Below, in pieces: positions 1 through 12,558 of a DNA stretch of 64,000 bases (the stretch's first letter is position 1; every line of letters begins with the position of its first letter). Under the pieces are notes generated by a model. The model worked only from the letters and a program-made list of their open reading frames with translations, did not search any database and was not told the origin of the DNA. A program made the position numbers and the translations under genes. This DNA comes from an uncultured SAR86 cluster bacterium (GTDB taxonomy: Bacteria; Pseudomonadota; Gammaproteobacteria; Magnimaribacterales; D2472), in assembly GCA_902558095.1 (NCBI GenBank), contig CACECP010000004.1:1-64000 (forward strand), written 5' to 3'.

Positions 1-122
1 TTTCTGTTTTGTTTATATTCTTCCCTGCCGCCCTTTGTTTATACACTGTTGTGAATACAGGGGTGCAGCTTATTCAACAAAGCTATTTATATAAACAACA
101 AGGAGCTCTGGGGTCTGAGTAG
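1..122 (+). CDS. yidC: YidC membrane protein insertase, C-terminal fragment
   Basis: The frame that begins at base 3 is open from the window edge to a TAG. Its peptide contains FFPAALCLYTVVNTGVQLIQ, which matches the last membrane segment and amphipathic tail of YidC (family pattern FFPAGLVLYY-VN-L-I-QQ). YidC inserts and folds inner-membrane proteins, including the ATP synthase c subunit encoded downstream. Only about 39 residues are in the window. The stop lies two bases before the mnmE start, and yidC-mnmE is the standard gammaproteobacterial order, which supports a call made on a short fragment. Confidence 0.85.
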   Translation, partial: SVLFIFFPAALCLYTVVNTGVQLIQQSYLYKQQGALGSE

Positions 123-124
123 TT

Positions 125-1444
125 GTGTCTGTTGTTTTTGCGTTAGCTACGCCTCCAGCCAAATCGGCTATTTGTGTTTTTAGGGTCACTGGTGACGGTT
201 GTCACAAAGTATTAAAAAAAATTTTTTCAAGGGATTTGTTTGATCCTAATAGGTTTTATGTGGGTTCGTTAAAGAACAAAAAAAAGACTATAGATAGGGT
301 TGGGTTGGTTGTTTTTAAAGGTCCTAAAAGTTATACCGGTGAAGACTCTTTTGAGATTCATGCCCATGGTGGTCTTGCGGTAATGTCAGAGATTGTAAAT
401 CTTTTTAACAGCCTGGGTTTTGAGGAAGCCGCTGCTGGTGAGTTTACAAAAAGAGCATTTCTTAATAATAAGATAACCCTTAATGAAGCCGAGGCTGTGT
501 CAGATCTAATTGAGAGCACAGACAGCCGGGGTGTTGTGTTGTCTAACAATGCTTTATTTGGCGAGCTTTCAAAAAAAATTTCTTTTTTTGCTAAGTGTGT
601 TGATGATATAAGGGTTCGTGTCGAAGGAGAGATTGATTTTTCAGATGAGGGTAATGACTACTTTGATGGGGGTTTGGTTAAAAGCCTTCACCTTCTGGTG
701 GTCGATTTTGAGTTGTTTGTTGGTTCTTGTATTAATAACAAAGTTTCTAAAGAAAAAAACAATGTTGTTTTGGTTGGGCCTGTTAACTCTGGTAAATCGT
801 CAACTTTTAATAGGTTGCTTGGCTTTGAGAGATCGATTGTCTCGAGCTCTCCAGGTACAACAAGAGATATGATTAGTTCTGAGTTGTTTTATGAGTCTAG
901 TTCTTTTAATGTTGTTGATACAGCAGGTATACGGGAAACTTTTGATAGTGTTGAAAAAAGGGGTATTGGTTTTTCAATTTCTGAGATAGATAGGTCTGAT
1001 TTGGTTTTAGGTGTTTTTGAGAAGGGTGATGTTGGGCCTCTGGGTTATTTTAAGGACCTTTGTAGCAAAAATAAAAAAAATTTTATTTCAATTCAAAACA
1101 AAATAGATTTAGAGAGTGCTGATAAGGATTCCTTTGATTGTTATATATCGGCTAAAACTGGCGAGGGTTTTGATGTTTTAATAAAACTCATTGGTGATAG
1201 TTTTAAAGACAAAGTTAAAAAAGAGGATTATAAGTTTTTAATAAGGGGCAGGCATGAAAAACTTTTTAAGTTAGTTGTTGATGATCTAAAAAGTGCGAAG
1301 GACGGTTTAAAAGCAGGTGAATCTTTAGAGTTGGTGGCAGAGGATTTAAAAAATGCAAGATCTCATCTAGACGAGGTTGTGGGTGTTAAATTCTCAGACT
1401 CTTTGCTTGGTGATATTTTTGAATCTTTTTGTATTGGTAAATAA
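125..1444 (+). CDS. mnmE: tRNA uridine-5-carboxymethylaminomethyl modification GTPase MnmE
   Basis: MnmE works with MnmG to install the (carboxymethyl)aminomethyl group on U34 of certain tRNAs. The 439-residue protein is close to the usual 450. It has an N-terminal tetrahydrofolate-binding region and a helical domain with an inserted G domain: P-loop GPVNSGKSS at 218-226, TTRD at 245-248, DTAG at 265-268 and NKID at 325-328. It ends in CIGK, carrying the catalytic cysteine. The GTG start directly after the yidC stop gives the normal N-terminus. The coding strand is unusually rich in G and T, opposite to the later part of mnmG. Confidence 0.97.
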   Translation: MSVVFALATPPAKSAICVFRVTGDGCHKVLKKIFSRDLFDPNRFYVGSLKNKKKTIDRVGLVVFKGPKSYTGEDSFEIHAHGGLAVMSEIVNLFNSLGFEEAAAGEFTKRAFLNNKITLNEAEAVSDLIESTDSRGVVLSNNALFGELSKKISFFAKCVDDIRVRVEGEIDFSDEGNDYFDGGLVKSLHLLVVDFELFVGSCINNKVSKEKNNVVLVGPVNSGKSSTFNRLLGFERSIVSSSPGTTRDMISSELFYESSSFNVVDTAGIRETFDSVEKRGIGFSISEIDRSDLVLGVFEKGDVGPLGYFKDLCSKNKKNFISIQNKIDLESADKDSFDCYISAKTGEGFDVLIKLIGDSFKDKVKKEDYKFLIRGRHEKLFKLVVDDLKSAKDGLKAGESLELVAEDLKNARSHLDEVVGVKFSDSLLGDIFESFCIGK

Positions 1445-1463
1445 CTTGTTATTAAGTTGTGTT

Positions 1464-1486
1464 CCTTTTTCAAAGGTTTTATTTTT
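1464..1486 (+). terminator. Possible weak rho-independent terminator after mnmE
   Basis: CCTTT-TTC-AAAGG forms a 5-bp stem with a 3-base loop and is followed directly by TTTTATTTTT. The stem is short and only two of its pairs are G-C, so it may terminate inefficiently. It sits 20 bases after the mnmE stop, where a terminator would be expected. Confidence 0.4.
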
Positions 1487-1542
1487 CAACAGTTTTATCT
1501 ATTGTTTTTTTTGAGCTTTTTAACATAGATAAACATATTTTA

Positions 1543-1587
1543 TAAACACTTATTTTTGTTGTATTTAAAGAGTTTTAAACACTTATT
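1543..1587. repeat. Perfect 12-base direct repeat in the mnmE-mnmG intergenic region
   Basis: TAAACACTTATT occurs at 1543-1554 and again at 1576-1587, 33 bases apart start to start, about three helical turns. A degenerate relative, TAAACATATT, begins at 1530. The surrounding 211-base spacer is very AT-rich and sits beside mnmG, the gene that flanks oriC in several gammaproteobacteria. No good DnaA box (TTATCCACA) is visible, so an origin role is only a possibility. A TATAAT at 1626-1631 may be the mnmG -10 box. Confidence 0.5.
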
Positions 1588-1655
1588 AACAAAAATAAAG
1601 AACGTAATAAAAATAACAGAAAGTATATAATATAGATATTATTGTTTAATTAATT

Positions 1656-3506
1656 ATGTATAAGTTTGATGTAATAGTTGTTGGAGGTGGGCATGCCGGT
1701 GTTGAGGCTGCTTTTGCTGTTGATCGAATGGGACTAAGTTGCGCAATTGTTACTTTAAATGTTAAGAATATAGGTCAGATGTCATGTAACCCAGCCATAG
1801 GAGGGTTAGGTAAATCTCACATAGTAAGAGAAATAGGAGCTATGGGTGGTTTGATGCCAATCGCAACAGACATGTCAGGGATACAGTACAGGACTCTAAA
1901 TACACGAAAGGGTGATGCGGTACAAGCCCTAAGAGTTCAATGCGACAGAGATTTATATAAAAAAAGCGTTCAGAAAATATTAAAGAAAACAAACATACAG
2001 CTTTTTGATGAAGAGGTTGTTGACATATTGATTAGAAAAAACTCTGTTGAAGGGGTTGTAACAAAAAAACAAGAAAAAATAATAGCCAAAAAAACCATAT
2101 TAACAACAGGAACCTTTTTAAATGGAAAAATGTATACAGGAGAAACTATAACAAAAGGCGGGCGACTTGGTGACTCATCAGCAATCCCCCTATCAAAGAA
2201 ACTTTACGGCCTTAAACTACCCATGGGAAGGTTGAAAACAGGAACACCAGCAAGGATTAAGCTCTCAACCATCGACCTTAGCAAGATGGAAATTCAACCA
2301 GGAGAAAAACCAACCCCATGGATGTCACTATATAACACACCAAAAAAACACCAAAAACAACTACCCTGTTACATAGCCAGAACAAACAAACAAACACACA
2401 AAATAATAGAGGAAAACACCCACCTGTCAGCCATGTACTCAGGAAATATTACCGGAATAGGACCAAGGTACTGCCCATCAATAGAGGATAAAGTAAACAG
2501 GTTTAGGGATAAAACAAGCCATCAGATTTTTATAGAACCAGAAGGTATAAACAAAGACCTTATATACCCAAACGGAATATCAACAAGCCTTCCAAAAAAA
2601 GCACAAAAGGAGTTCATATACTCTATTAAGGGGCTAAACGGGTGCACCATAGAGGAGTATGGCTACGCAGTTGAGTATGATTTTATAGACCCAAGAAGCA
2701 TTAAAAACACCCTCGAAACAAAACAACTAAAAAACTTTTACTTAGCCGGACAGATCAACGGCACAACCGGCTACGAAGAGGCTGCAGCCCAAGGTTTGAT
2801 TGCAGGAGCAAACGCTGCCTGTAAAATATTAAAAAAAGAAAAACTTATTTTAAGAAGAAGCGAGGCTTATATAGGCGTCCTCATAGACGACCTAACCACC
2901 CATGGAATAACAGAACCCTATAGGATGTTTACAAGCAGAGCAGAGCACAGGCTTTTGTTGTCACAAAATAACGCCGAACAAAGACTGTTAGAAAAAGCCT
3001 ACAACTTTAAGCTTGTTGACGAAAAAAGATATAAAGATTTTTTAAAAAAAGAAGAAGAATATAAAAAGTTTATTAAAAACAAGCTCAAAAAAAAGAAAAT
3101 AACCTCATTTATAAACAAACAAAACAAAAAAATAAATCTCAAAGAAAAGAAAAGCGTTTTAGACCTTTTGTCGAGAACAGACGCAGCCAAAGAAAGCCTT
3201 TTTAAAACAAACAAAACAAACAAACACCTATACCAAAGAGCTGTTATAGAAAACAAATATGAGGGATATATAAAAAAACAACTCAGAGAAATAAAAAAAA
3301 CACAAAAACAAAATGATAAAAAAATACCCAAACACATAAACTATAAAAATATTTCTGGTTTATCGAACGAGGTAATAGAAAAACTCAACAAATCACAACC
3401 AACAACAATTGGATCTGCATCAAGGATTGAGGGCGTAACACCAGCAGCAATAAACCTGATATTAATCCAGATAAAAAAAAGAGAAGTTTTAAAACAATAT
3501 GTTTAA
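1656..3506 (+). CDS. mnmG: tRNA uridine-5-carboxymethylaminomethyl modification enzyme MnmG
   Basis: MnmG is the FAD- and NADH-using partner of MnmE in wobble-uridine modification. The dinucleotide-binding motif GGGHAG is at residues 10-15, the conserved SCNPAIGG at 43-50, and a C-terminal helical tail ends in the family pattern [14 protein letters not shown]. Length is 616 residues against the usual 620-630. The lysine-rich stretch around 470-560 is strongly A-biased at the DNA level. No Shine-Dalgarno sequence precedes the ATG. The gene overlaps rsmG by eight bases. Confidence 0.97.
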   Translation: MYKFDVIVVGGGHAGVEAAFAVDRMGLSCAIVTLNVKNIGQMSCNPAIGGLGKSHIVREIGAMGGLMPIATDMSGIQYRTLNTRKGDAVQALRVQCDRDLYKKSVQKILKKTNIQLFDEEVVDILIRKNSVEGVVTKKQEKIIAKKTILTTGTFLNGKMYTGETITKGGRLGDSSAIPLSKKLYGLKLPMGRLKTGTPARIKLSTIDLSKMEIQPGEKPTPWMSLYNTPKKHQKQLPCYIARTNKQTHKIIEENTHLSAMYSGNITGIGPRYCPSIEDKVNRFRDKTSHQIFIEPEGINKDLIYPNGISTSLPKKAQKEFIYSIKGLNGCTIEEYGYAVEYDFIDPRSIKNTLETKQLKNFYLAGQINGTTGYEEAAAQGLIAGANAACKILKKEKLILRRSEAYIGVLIDDLTTHGITEPYRMFTSRAEHRLLLSQNNAEQRLLEKAYNFKLVDEKRYKDFLKKEEEYKKFIKNKLKKKKITSFINKQNKKINLKEKKSVLDLLSRTDAAKESLFKTNKTNKHLYQRAVIENKYEGYIKKQLREIKKTQKQNDKKIPKHINYKNISGLSNEVIEKLNKSQPTTIGSASRIEGVTPAAINLILIQIKKREVLKQYV

Positions 3507-4104
3507 GGCTTATAACCACAAAGCCTTTAACAAAAGTGAAAAAGAAAAAATTGATCAATACATAGATCTAGCTCTTAATTTCAATAAAACTCACAACCTC
3601 TTTGCCAGGAAAAATAAACCAGAAATCCTTAACAAAGATATTTTAGATTGCGCACACATAATACCAGCAATTAAACCAAACAAAACAGTTGCGGACCTTG
3701 GTTCTGGAGGGGGCTTGCCAGGAATTCTTTTGTCAATTACAAAACCAAAAAATAAAATAACCCTAATTGAGAGCAACCAAAAAAAGTGCTATTTTTTGAG
3801 ATCTGTTGTTCATACCCTTGGTTTAAAAAACACAACAATACTCAACAAAAGACTGGTTGAAGAAAATGACCTAGGGTGCTTTGACGTCATAACAGCCAGA
3901 GCTTTTGCAACAATTGAAAAAATAGTAAGACTGACTAAAAATAATTTTAATAAAAAAAGTGAGTATGTATTATTAAAAGGAAGAATAAAAAAAATAAAAG
4001 AAGAATTAAAATTATTAGACACAAAAAAATATAGATATGAAATAATCAAAGTAGAAAGCGAAAAACATGAAAGAAATATCGTTTTTATAAAAAACAATGA
4101 ATAA
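3499..4104 (+). CDS. rsmG: 16S rRNA (guanine-N7)-methyltransferase RsmG
   Basis: RsmG (GidB) methylates N7 of G527 in 16S rRNA using S-adenosylmethionine. The SAM-binding motif [11 protein letters not shown] is at residues 65-75, and THNLFA near 31 matches the family's N-terminal THNL motif. Length (201 residues) is typical. It starts inside the end of mnmG and ends inside the start of parA, each time by eight bases, so it is probably translationally coupled in one transcript. The tail after the SAM fold is unusually rich in lysine. Confidence 0.95.
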   Translation: MFKAYNHKAFNKSEKEKIDQYIDLALNFNKTHNLFARKNKPEILNKDILDCAHIIPAIKPNKTVADLGSGGGLPGILLSITKPKNKITLIESNQKKCYFLRSVVHTLGLKNTTILNKRLVEENDLGCFDVITARAFATIEKIVRLTKNNFNKKSEYVLLKGRIKKIKEELKLLDTKKYRYEIIKVESEKHERNIVFIKNNE

Positions 4105-4858
4105 AGTTATTGCAATTGCAAATCAAAAAGGAGGGGTTGGAAAAACAACAACTGCTGTAAACCTTGCTGCAAGTCTCGCTGCCACCAAAAGAAAGGTTTT
4201 GTTAATAGACCTGGACCCCCAAGGAAACGCATCAACGGCTGCTGGGATAAAGAACAAGGAATCATTTAGCCTTTACCATCATTATTTCGAAGAAAAAGAT
4301 ATCAACCAGTGTATTTATCAATCAAATGACAGCTATGGTGTCATCCCTGGGGGAGAGGAGCTAATAGCTCTTGAGGTTGCAATAAGAAATAACAACAACC
4401 AAGGTTGTCTTTCAAAGAGCCTTCAAACCCTTAATGGTTTGTTCGACTACATATTAATTGACACACCACCAACACTTAACCAATTAACAATAGAGGGGCT
4501 TTTTTGTGCGTCAGGAACTCTCATACCCCTACAGTGTGAGTATTATTCGTTGGAGGGTGTTACAGGTTTAATGCACACAATCAAAACACTTTCAGACAAA
4601 AACATGACTTCTAACCGGGTAATTGGTATTGTAAGAACAATGGTAGACATGAGGAATAATCTAGCTAAAGAGGTATCAAACGAACTAGAAAAACACTTCT
4701 CAACCCTAATCTTCAACACTTTAATTCCAAGGAATGTTAAGCTAGCAGAGGCACCAAGTCATGGGGTTTCCGGCATCAAATATATGCCCAGCTCATATGG
4801 GGCAAAGGCCTATTTAGCCCTAGCAGGTGAACTTATTAGGAGAGTTGAAAGTGTCTGA
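4097..4858 (+). CDS. parA: Chromosome-partitioning ATPase ParA
   Basis: ParA is the nucleoid-associated ATPase that segregates ParB-parS complexes. The deviant Walker A motif KGGVGKTT is at residues 11-18, the A-prime motif LIDLDPQGN at 36-44, and DTPP of Walker B at 122-125. At 253 residues and without an N-terminal HTH it is the chromosomal (Soj) type rather than a P1-type plasmid protein. It lies in the conserved rsmG-parA-parB-atp order and overlaps both neighbours by eight bases. Confidence 0.96.
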   Translation: MNKVIAIANQKGGVGKTTTAVNLAASLAATKRKVLLIDLDPQGNASTAAGIKNKESFSLYHHYFEEKDINQCIYQSNDSYGVIPGGEELIALEVAIRNNNNQGCLSKSLQTLNGLFDYILIDTPPTLNQLTIEGLFCASGTLIPLQCEYYSLEGVTGLMHTIKTLSDKNMTSNRVIGIVRTMVDMRNNLAKEVSNELEKHFSTLIFNTLIPRNVKLAEAPSHGVSGIKYMPSSYGAKAYLALAGELIRRVESV

Positions 4859-5693
4859 TGATAGAAAAATACTCAACAAAGGTCTTGACGCCCTGCTGGG
4901 AGAACAAAACCTAAGCCAAAAAACTGTAAAAAACATAGAGATAAAAAAAATTAAAGCTGGTAGATTTCAACCCAGATCAAACTTTGACAAAGATAAACTA
5001 AACGAATTAACAAACTCAATTAAAAAACAAGGAGTGTTATCACCCATACTTGTAAGAGAGCTGGGCTTAAGCGAATTTGAGGTTATAGCAGGCGAAAGAA
5101 GGCTTAGGGCCTCTAAAATGGCTGGACTGGAATCTATACCATGCCTGGTTGATCAAAAAAAAGATCAAGACGCTCTTATTTCTGCCCTTATAGAAAACCT
5201 TCAAAGAGAGGACTTAAATCCCGTTGAAGAGGCGAGAGGCCTTGATAGGTTAAAACGAGAATTTGGATTAACACAAGATGAAGTCGCAACATCAACCGGA
5301 AAAGCCAGAAGCACAATTGCAAACTCTTTAAGAATACTCTCTTTACCCAACTCTGTGTTAGATATGTTATCACGCGGCCTAATTGAAAAAGGTCATGCAA
5401 AACTTTTAGCGTCATTGACCCCAGAAGAAGCCGAAAGAATAGCTATAAAAACTTCTAAAGAATCTCTTTCCATAAAAGATCTAAATTCTCTTGTGTCAAA
5501 AAAAACACAAAATAAAAAACAAAAAAATAAAGTAAAAGATACTGACCTTCTTAATATAGAAAGAGAAATGTCAGAAAGCTTTGGGCATAAGGTTGAAATT
5601 GAAACAAAGAACAAAAACTCAGGAAGGGTTTTAATTAACTATAAATCCCTTGATGAGCTTGATAATATAATTTCAAAGATAAAAAACAAATAA
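4851..5693 (+). CDS. parB: Chromosome-partitioning protein ParB
   Basis: ParB binds parS sites, spreads as a CTP-dependent clamp and stimulates ParA. I chose the GTG at 4851 because AGGAGAG at 4838-4844 stands six bases before it and it gives the expected N-terminus NKGLDALLGE, the ParA-contact segment. An in-frame GTG eight codons upstream lacks such a site. The nuclease-like box GERRLRA is at 81-87, NLQREDLNPVEEA follows at about 116-128, and a helix-turn-helix occupies about 140-163. The lysine-rich linker leads to a short dimerisation domain. Length is 280 residues, typical for chromosomal ParB. Confidence 0.95.
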   Translation: MSDDRKILNKGLDALLGEQNLSQKTVKNIEIKKIKAGRFQPRSNFDKDKLNELTNSIKKQGVLSPILVRELGLSEFEVIAGERRLRASKMAGLESIPCLVDQKKDQDALISALIENLQREDLNPVEEARGLDRLKREFGLTQDEVATSTGKARSTIANSLRILSLPNSVLDMLSRGLIEKGHAKLLASLTPEEAERIAIKTSKESLSIKDLNSLVSKKTQNKKQKNKVKDTDLLNIEREMSESFGHKVEIETKNKNSGRVLINYKSLDELDNIISKIKNK

Positions 5694-5698
5694 ACTTC

Positions 5699-5727
5699 TT
5701 GTCTATAGATGGATATATTTTTATAAT
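5699..5727 (+). promoter_or_regulatory. Sigma-70-type promoter of the atp operon
   Basis: TTGTCT at 5699-5704 and a perfect TATAAT at 5722-5727 are separated by exactly 17 bases. They stand immediately downstream of the parB stop and about 40 bases before atpI. This is the best promoter match I found by eye in the window and fits the need for strong atp transcription. Confidence 0.75.
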
Positions 5728-5768
5728 TCCCACCATTAAGTTAATAAACTAACCCTGTTAATCCTAGA

Positions 5769-6101
5769 TTGAAAAAATTTAACCTAAAATCTTATCTAAT
5801 AATTGCATTTATTTACCTTCTAATACTTGTTTCTGGAGCTATAGCAAACCCACTTTTTTTACCCATAGCTCTATTTCATACAGCATCAATTAGTTTTATA
5901 TATTACTTTGGGTCAAAGATTCAGGATATGGCTTTAAATGTTGGATATATTTGGCTATCAAAATGGACCTTATTTATTATTTCTTTAGTCATAACAGGAA
6001 TATTTGCTCCTGATATTTTTCTATATGCAATGACACTATTTATTTTATTTAACGTTTCTATTAATCCGGCAAATTTTATGCCTAATAAAAAGAGTGTTTA
6101 A
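5769..6101 (+). CDS. atpI: ATP synthase subunit I (AtpI)
   Basis: AtpI is a small membrane protein encoded at the head of many bacterial atp operons. It is thought to help assemble the c ring or supply magnesium. The 110-residue product has four predicted membrane segments and few charges. The call rests mainly on size, topology and its position directly before atpB. The start is TTG with no clear ribosome site, and no ATG gives a full-length first segment. It ends four bases before atpB. Confidence 0.8.
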   Translation: MKKFNLKSYLIIAFIYLLILVSGAIANPLFLPIALFHTASISFIYYFGSKIQDMALNVGYIWLSKWTLFIISLVITGIFAPDIFLYAMTLFILFNVSINPANFMPNKKSV

Positions 6102-7013
<912 letters not shown>

Positions 7014-7027
7014 TCCTCAACTTATAG

Positions 7028-7258
<231 letters not shown>

Positions 7259-7274
7259 GCTTATTTAAAAAAAT

Positions 7275-7745
7275 ATGAACATAAACGCAACCCTAATTGC
7301 ACAAGCAGTCGTAATGATTGTTTTTGTTGCCATATGTTGGAGGTATATTTATCCTCCAATAGTTGCAGCTATGCAAGAAAGACAGAAAAAAATATCTGAT
7401 GGGCTAGAGGCTGCAAAAAAAGCGGATGATTCTTTGGAAGAGGCAAAGCTTGCTTATGAAAAAGAGTTAGACCAAGCAAAATCTGAGGCTGCAGCAATTC
7501 TTGATAAAGCCAATGCAAGAGCTTCACAAATTGTTAATGATGCAACTTCAAAAGCGGATGTTGAGGCAGAAAAAATTATGGCCTCTGCCTCCACCACTAT
7601 TGAAAACGAAACCAACAAAGCCAGAGAGGAATTAAGACAGCAAATGTCAGACATTATTATAGATACTACTCAGAAAATCTTAGATGACGAAATCTCTAAT
7701 GAAAAACATGAGGCTATTCTTAAAAAGGCTGCACAGGAATTATAA
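7275..7745 (+). CDS. atpF: F0F1 ATP synthase subunit b
   Basis: Subunit b is the peripheral stalk that holds F1 to subunit a. One N-terminal membrane helix (about residues 7-27) is followed by a long alanine-, lysine- and glutamate-rich coiled coil to the end of the 156-residue protein, exactly the E. coli length. It sits between atpE and atpH, and only three bases separate it from atpH. Confidence 0.96.
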   Translation: MNINATLIAQAVVMIVFVAICWRYIYPPIVAAMQERQKKISDGLEAAKKADDSLEEAKLAYEKELDQAKSEAAAILDKANARASQIVNDATSKADVEAEKIMASASTTIENETNKAREELRQQMSDIIIDTTQKILDDEISNEKHEAILKKAAQEL

Positions 7746-7748
7746 GCC

Positions 7749-8285
7749 ATGATTGAATTAACTCCATTAGCTAGACCTTACGCCAAGGCCCTATTTGCCT
7801 CAGCAAATGAAACAAAAAATTTAGATGGTATGGCTGAAGAGTTAAAAATTATGGCACTAGCCTCTCAAACAGAGGGGGTTATTAATACAATTGAAAATCC
7901 TGTTTTATCAAGGAAAGAGGTTGTAGATGTCTTGCTAAATCTTTTCGAAGAAAGTGTTTCTGATACTTCAAAAAAATTACTTGAAATACTGGCTGAAAAT
8001 AAAAGATTAAACTTGTTAGAACCTATATACGAACTCTATCAAGATTTAATAGAAAAACACAGAGGACAAAACTCTATTGAGGTTTTTGTTGCAAACAACC
8101 CCAGCAATGAAGCCAAAGAAAACATAGAAAAAAAATTAAAGTCTACATATGGCGAAGACGCCAATATATCTTTTTCAAAAGACCCAGAGATTATGGGCGG
8201 CTTATCTATAAAGATAGGAGATGAAACACTTGATCTTTCAATACGAGCAAAGGTCAATAAACTTGTAAACCAACTAAATTTTTAA
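7749..8285 (+). CDS. atpH: F0F1 ATP synthase subunit delta
   Basis: Delta caps the F1 hexamer and binds the b stalk. The 178-residue protein opens with LARPYAKALFASA, the family's N-terminal signature. It has the C-terminal region IMGGLSIKIGDETLDLSI, which matches the conserved G-G-x-x-I-x-x-G-D-x-x-x-D-x-S pattern. It is flanked by atpF and atpA within one operon. Confidence 0.96.
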   Translation: MIELTPLARPYAKALFASANETKNLDGMAEELKIMALASQTEGVINTIENPVLSRKEVVDVLLNLFEESVSDTSKKLLEILAENKRLNLLEPIYELYQDLIEKHRGQNSIEVFVANNPSNEAKENIEKKLKSTYGEDANISFSKDPEIMGGLSIKIGDETLDLSIRAKVNKLVNQLNF

Positions 8286-8294
8286 GGTGAAAAA

Positions 8295-9839
8295 ATGAGT
8301 CAATTAAATCCATCAGAAATTTCCAGCGTTCTAAAAGAAAAAATTGCTGGTCTTGATCTTTCAGCAGAAAGAAAAAATGAAGGCATTGTAGTGAGCGTCT
8401 CAGACGGTATTGTAAGGATACATGGCATGGGAGATGTTATGTATGGTGAGGTTATAGAGTTTGAAAACGGAACAAAAGGCATGGCTCTGAATCTAGAACA
8501 AGACTCTGTTGGTGCTGTTGTGCTTGGAGATTATCTCGAGATTATTGAGGGGCAAAAAGCAGTATGTACTGGAAAGGTTCTAGAAGTACCTGTTGGTGAA
8601 GGGTTGTTGGGCAGAGTAGTAAATACACTGGGCACTCCTATTGATGGAAAGGGAGAAATTAAAGCTGAAAGCAGTTCACCAGTTGAGGTGGTTGCTCCTG
8701 GTGTTATTGCTCGTCAGAGTGTGGATCAACCAGTTCAGATAGGCCTCAAAGCGGTTGATGCTATGGTTCCAATTGGAAGGGGACAAAGAGAGCTAATAAT
8801 TGGAGACAGACAGACAGGAAAAACCGCCGTGGCAATCGATGCAATTATTAATCAAAAAGGCACAGGAATTAAATGTATATATGTTGCCATTGGTCAAAAA
8901 CAGTCAACTGTTGCAAACGTAGTAAGGAAATTAGAGGAACATGGCGCGATGGATCATACAATAGTTGTTTCAGCTACGGCTGCTGACCCGGCTCCAATGC
9001 AATATCTTTCAGCATATTCCGGTTGTACTATGGGCGAATATTTTAGAGATAAGGGCGAAGACGCATTAATTGTTTATGATGACCTTTCAAAACAAGCTGT
9101 TGCATATAGACAAGTATCACTCCTATTAAAAAGACCTCCAGGCAGAGAAGCTTATCCAGGTGATGTTTTCTATTTACATTCAAGACTTTTAGAAAGAGCC
9201 GCAAGAGTTAATGCAGACTATGTTGAAAAAATTACAAATGGAAAAGTCAAAGGCAAGACAGGATCTTTAACAGCGTTGCCAATTATTGAAACTCTTGCTG
9301 GTGATGTTTCTGCTTTTGTTCCAACAAACGTTATTTCAATCACCGATGGTCAAATATACTTGGAGACAGAATTATTTAATTCAGGTATTAGGCCAGCAAT
9401 TAATCCAGGGTTATCGGTTTCAAGGGTTGGCGGATCAGCTCAAACAAAAATAATGAAAAAATTAGCCGGTGGCGTAAGAACAGCTTTAGCTCAATATCGT
9501 GAGCTAGCTGCCTTTTCTCAATTCGCCTCTGATTTAGATGACGCAACGAAACAACAACTTGCCAATGGTAAGGCATTTACTGAGTTACTAAAGCAAAAAC
9601 AATATGCTCCTATGAGTGTTGCTCAACAAGCTCTAAGTTTATTTGCTGCCGATAGGGGTTACATGGCTGATGTCGATGTTGAAAAAATATTAGATTTTGA
9701 AGAAGCACTTCATGGATATCTAACTTCTGAAAAGGGTGAATTAGAAGAACAAATAAATTCAACCGGGGATTGGAACGACGATATTGAAAGTCAATTTAAA
9801 GATCTTGTTGAAGACTTTAAAAAAACACAAACTTTTTAA
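8295..9839 (+). CDS. atpA: F0F1 ATP synthase subunit alpha
   Basis: Alpha alternates with beta in the F1 hexamer and carries the non-catalytic nucleotide sites. The P-loop GDRQTGKTA is at residues 170-178. The arginine-finger region reads [10 protein letters not shown], the usual alpha signature. Length, 514 residues, equals the family norm. An AAGGTGA ribosome site lies just before the ATG. Confidence 0.98.
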   Translation: MSQLNPSEISSVLKEKIAGLDLSAERKNEGIVVSVSDGIVRIHGMGDVMYGEVIEFENGTKGMALNLEQDSVGAVVLGDYLEIIEGQKAVCTGKVLEVPVGEGLLGRVVNTLGTPIDGKGEIKAESSSPVEVVAPGVIARQSVDQPVQIGLKAVDAMVPIGRGQRELIIGDRQTGKTAVAIDAIINQKGTGIKCIYVAIGQKQSTVANVVRKLEEHGAMDHTIVVSATAADPAPMQYLSAYSGCTMGEYFRDKGEDALIVYDDLSKQAVAYRQVSLLLKRPPGREAYPGDVFYLHSRLLERAARVNADYVEKITNGKVKGKTGSLTALPIIETLAGDVSAFVPTNVISITDGQIYLETELFNSGIRPAINPGLSVSRVGGSAQTKIMKKLAGGVRTALAQYRELAAFSQFASDLDDATKQQLANGKAFTELLKQKQYAPMSVAQQALSLFAADRGYMADVDVEKILDFEEALHGYLTSEKGELEEQINSTGDWNDDIESQFKDLVEDFKKTQTF

Positions 9840-9847
9840 TTTAAACA

Positions 9848-12120
<2,273 letters not shown>

Positions 12121-12122
12121 TA

Positions 12123-12536
12123 ATGAGCAAAATCAAAATCAATATAGTTTCCTCAAGTGAAGAAATTTACTCCGGAGAAGCTACTATGGTTTTTGCTACT
12201 GGTACATTGGGCGAACTTGGGATTGCTCCTGGCCATACACCTCTATTGACAGGTTTAGCGCCTGGCCCAGTAAGAGTACAAAATGGCTCTGATGAAGAAG
12301 CCTTTTTTTGCTCTGGTGGATTTTTAGAAGTTCAGCCAGATTTAATAACTGTTCTATCGGATACCGCAGAAAGGGCAGAAAGTCTTGATGAGTCTGAGGC
12401 CATTAAAGCAAAAGAAGTAGCAGAAAAAGAGCTGGCAAACAAAGATGCTACTATTGATTACGCCAAAGCATCTGCTCAGCTAGCTGAAGCAGTTGCTAGA
12501 TTAAAAACTATTCAAAAACTTCGCAAAAAACAGTAA
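12123..12536 (+). CDS. atpC: F0F1 ATP synthase subunit epsilon
   Basis: Epsilon links gamma to the c ring and can inhibit ATP hydrolysis. The N-terminal beta sandwich contains the family motif GELGIAPGHTPLLTGL. The C-terminal part is a two-helix hairpin ending AVARLKTIQKLRKKQ. Length is 137 residues. It starts two bases after atpD and closes the atp set. Confidence 0.96.
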   Translation: MSKIKINIVSSSEEIYSGEATMVFATGTLGELGIAPGHTPLLTGLAPGPVRVQNGSDEEAFFCSGGFLEVQPDLITVLSDTAERAESLDESEAIKAKEVAEKELANKDATIDYAKASAQLAEAVARLKTIQKLRKKQ

Positions 12537-12558
12537 GGTATCTATTTAACCTTATATT

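Noticed and set aside
39..58. Two DnaA-box-like words, TTATACACT and TGTGAATAC, facing each other
   Set aside because: They lie inside the yidC coding fragment and each differs from the consensus at two positions, so they are most likely chance coding sequence.
2999..3337. Long minus-strand frame inside mnmG encoding Phe/Leu-rich sequence
   Set aside because: It is the complement of the lysine-rich (AAA/AAG) part of mnmG, which reads as Phe and Leu codons on the other strand.
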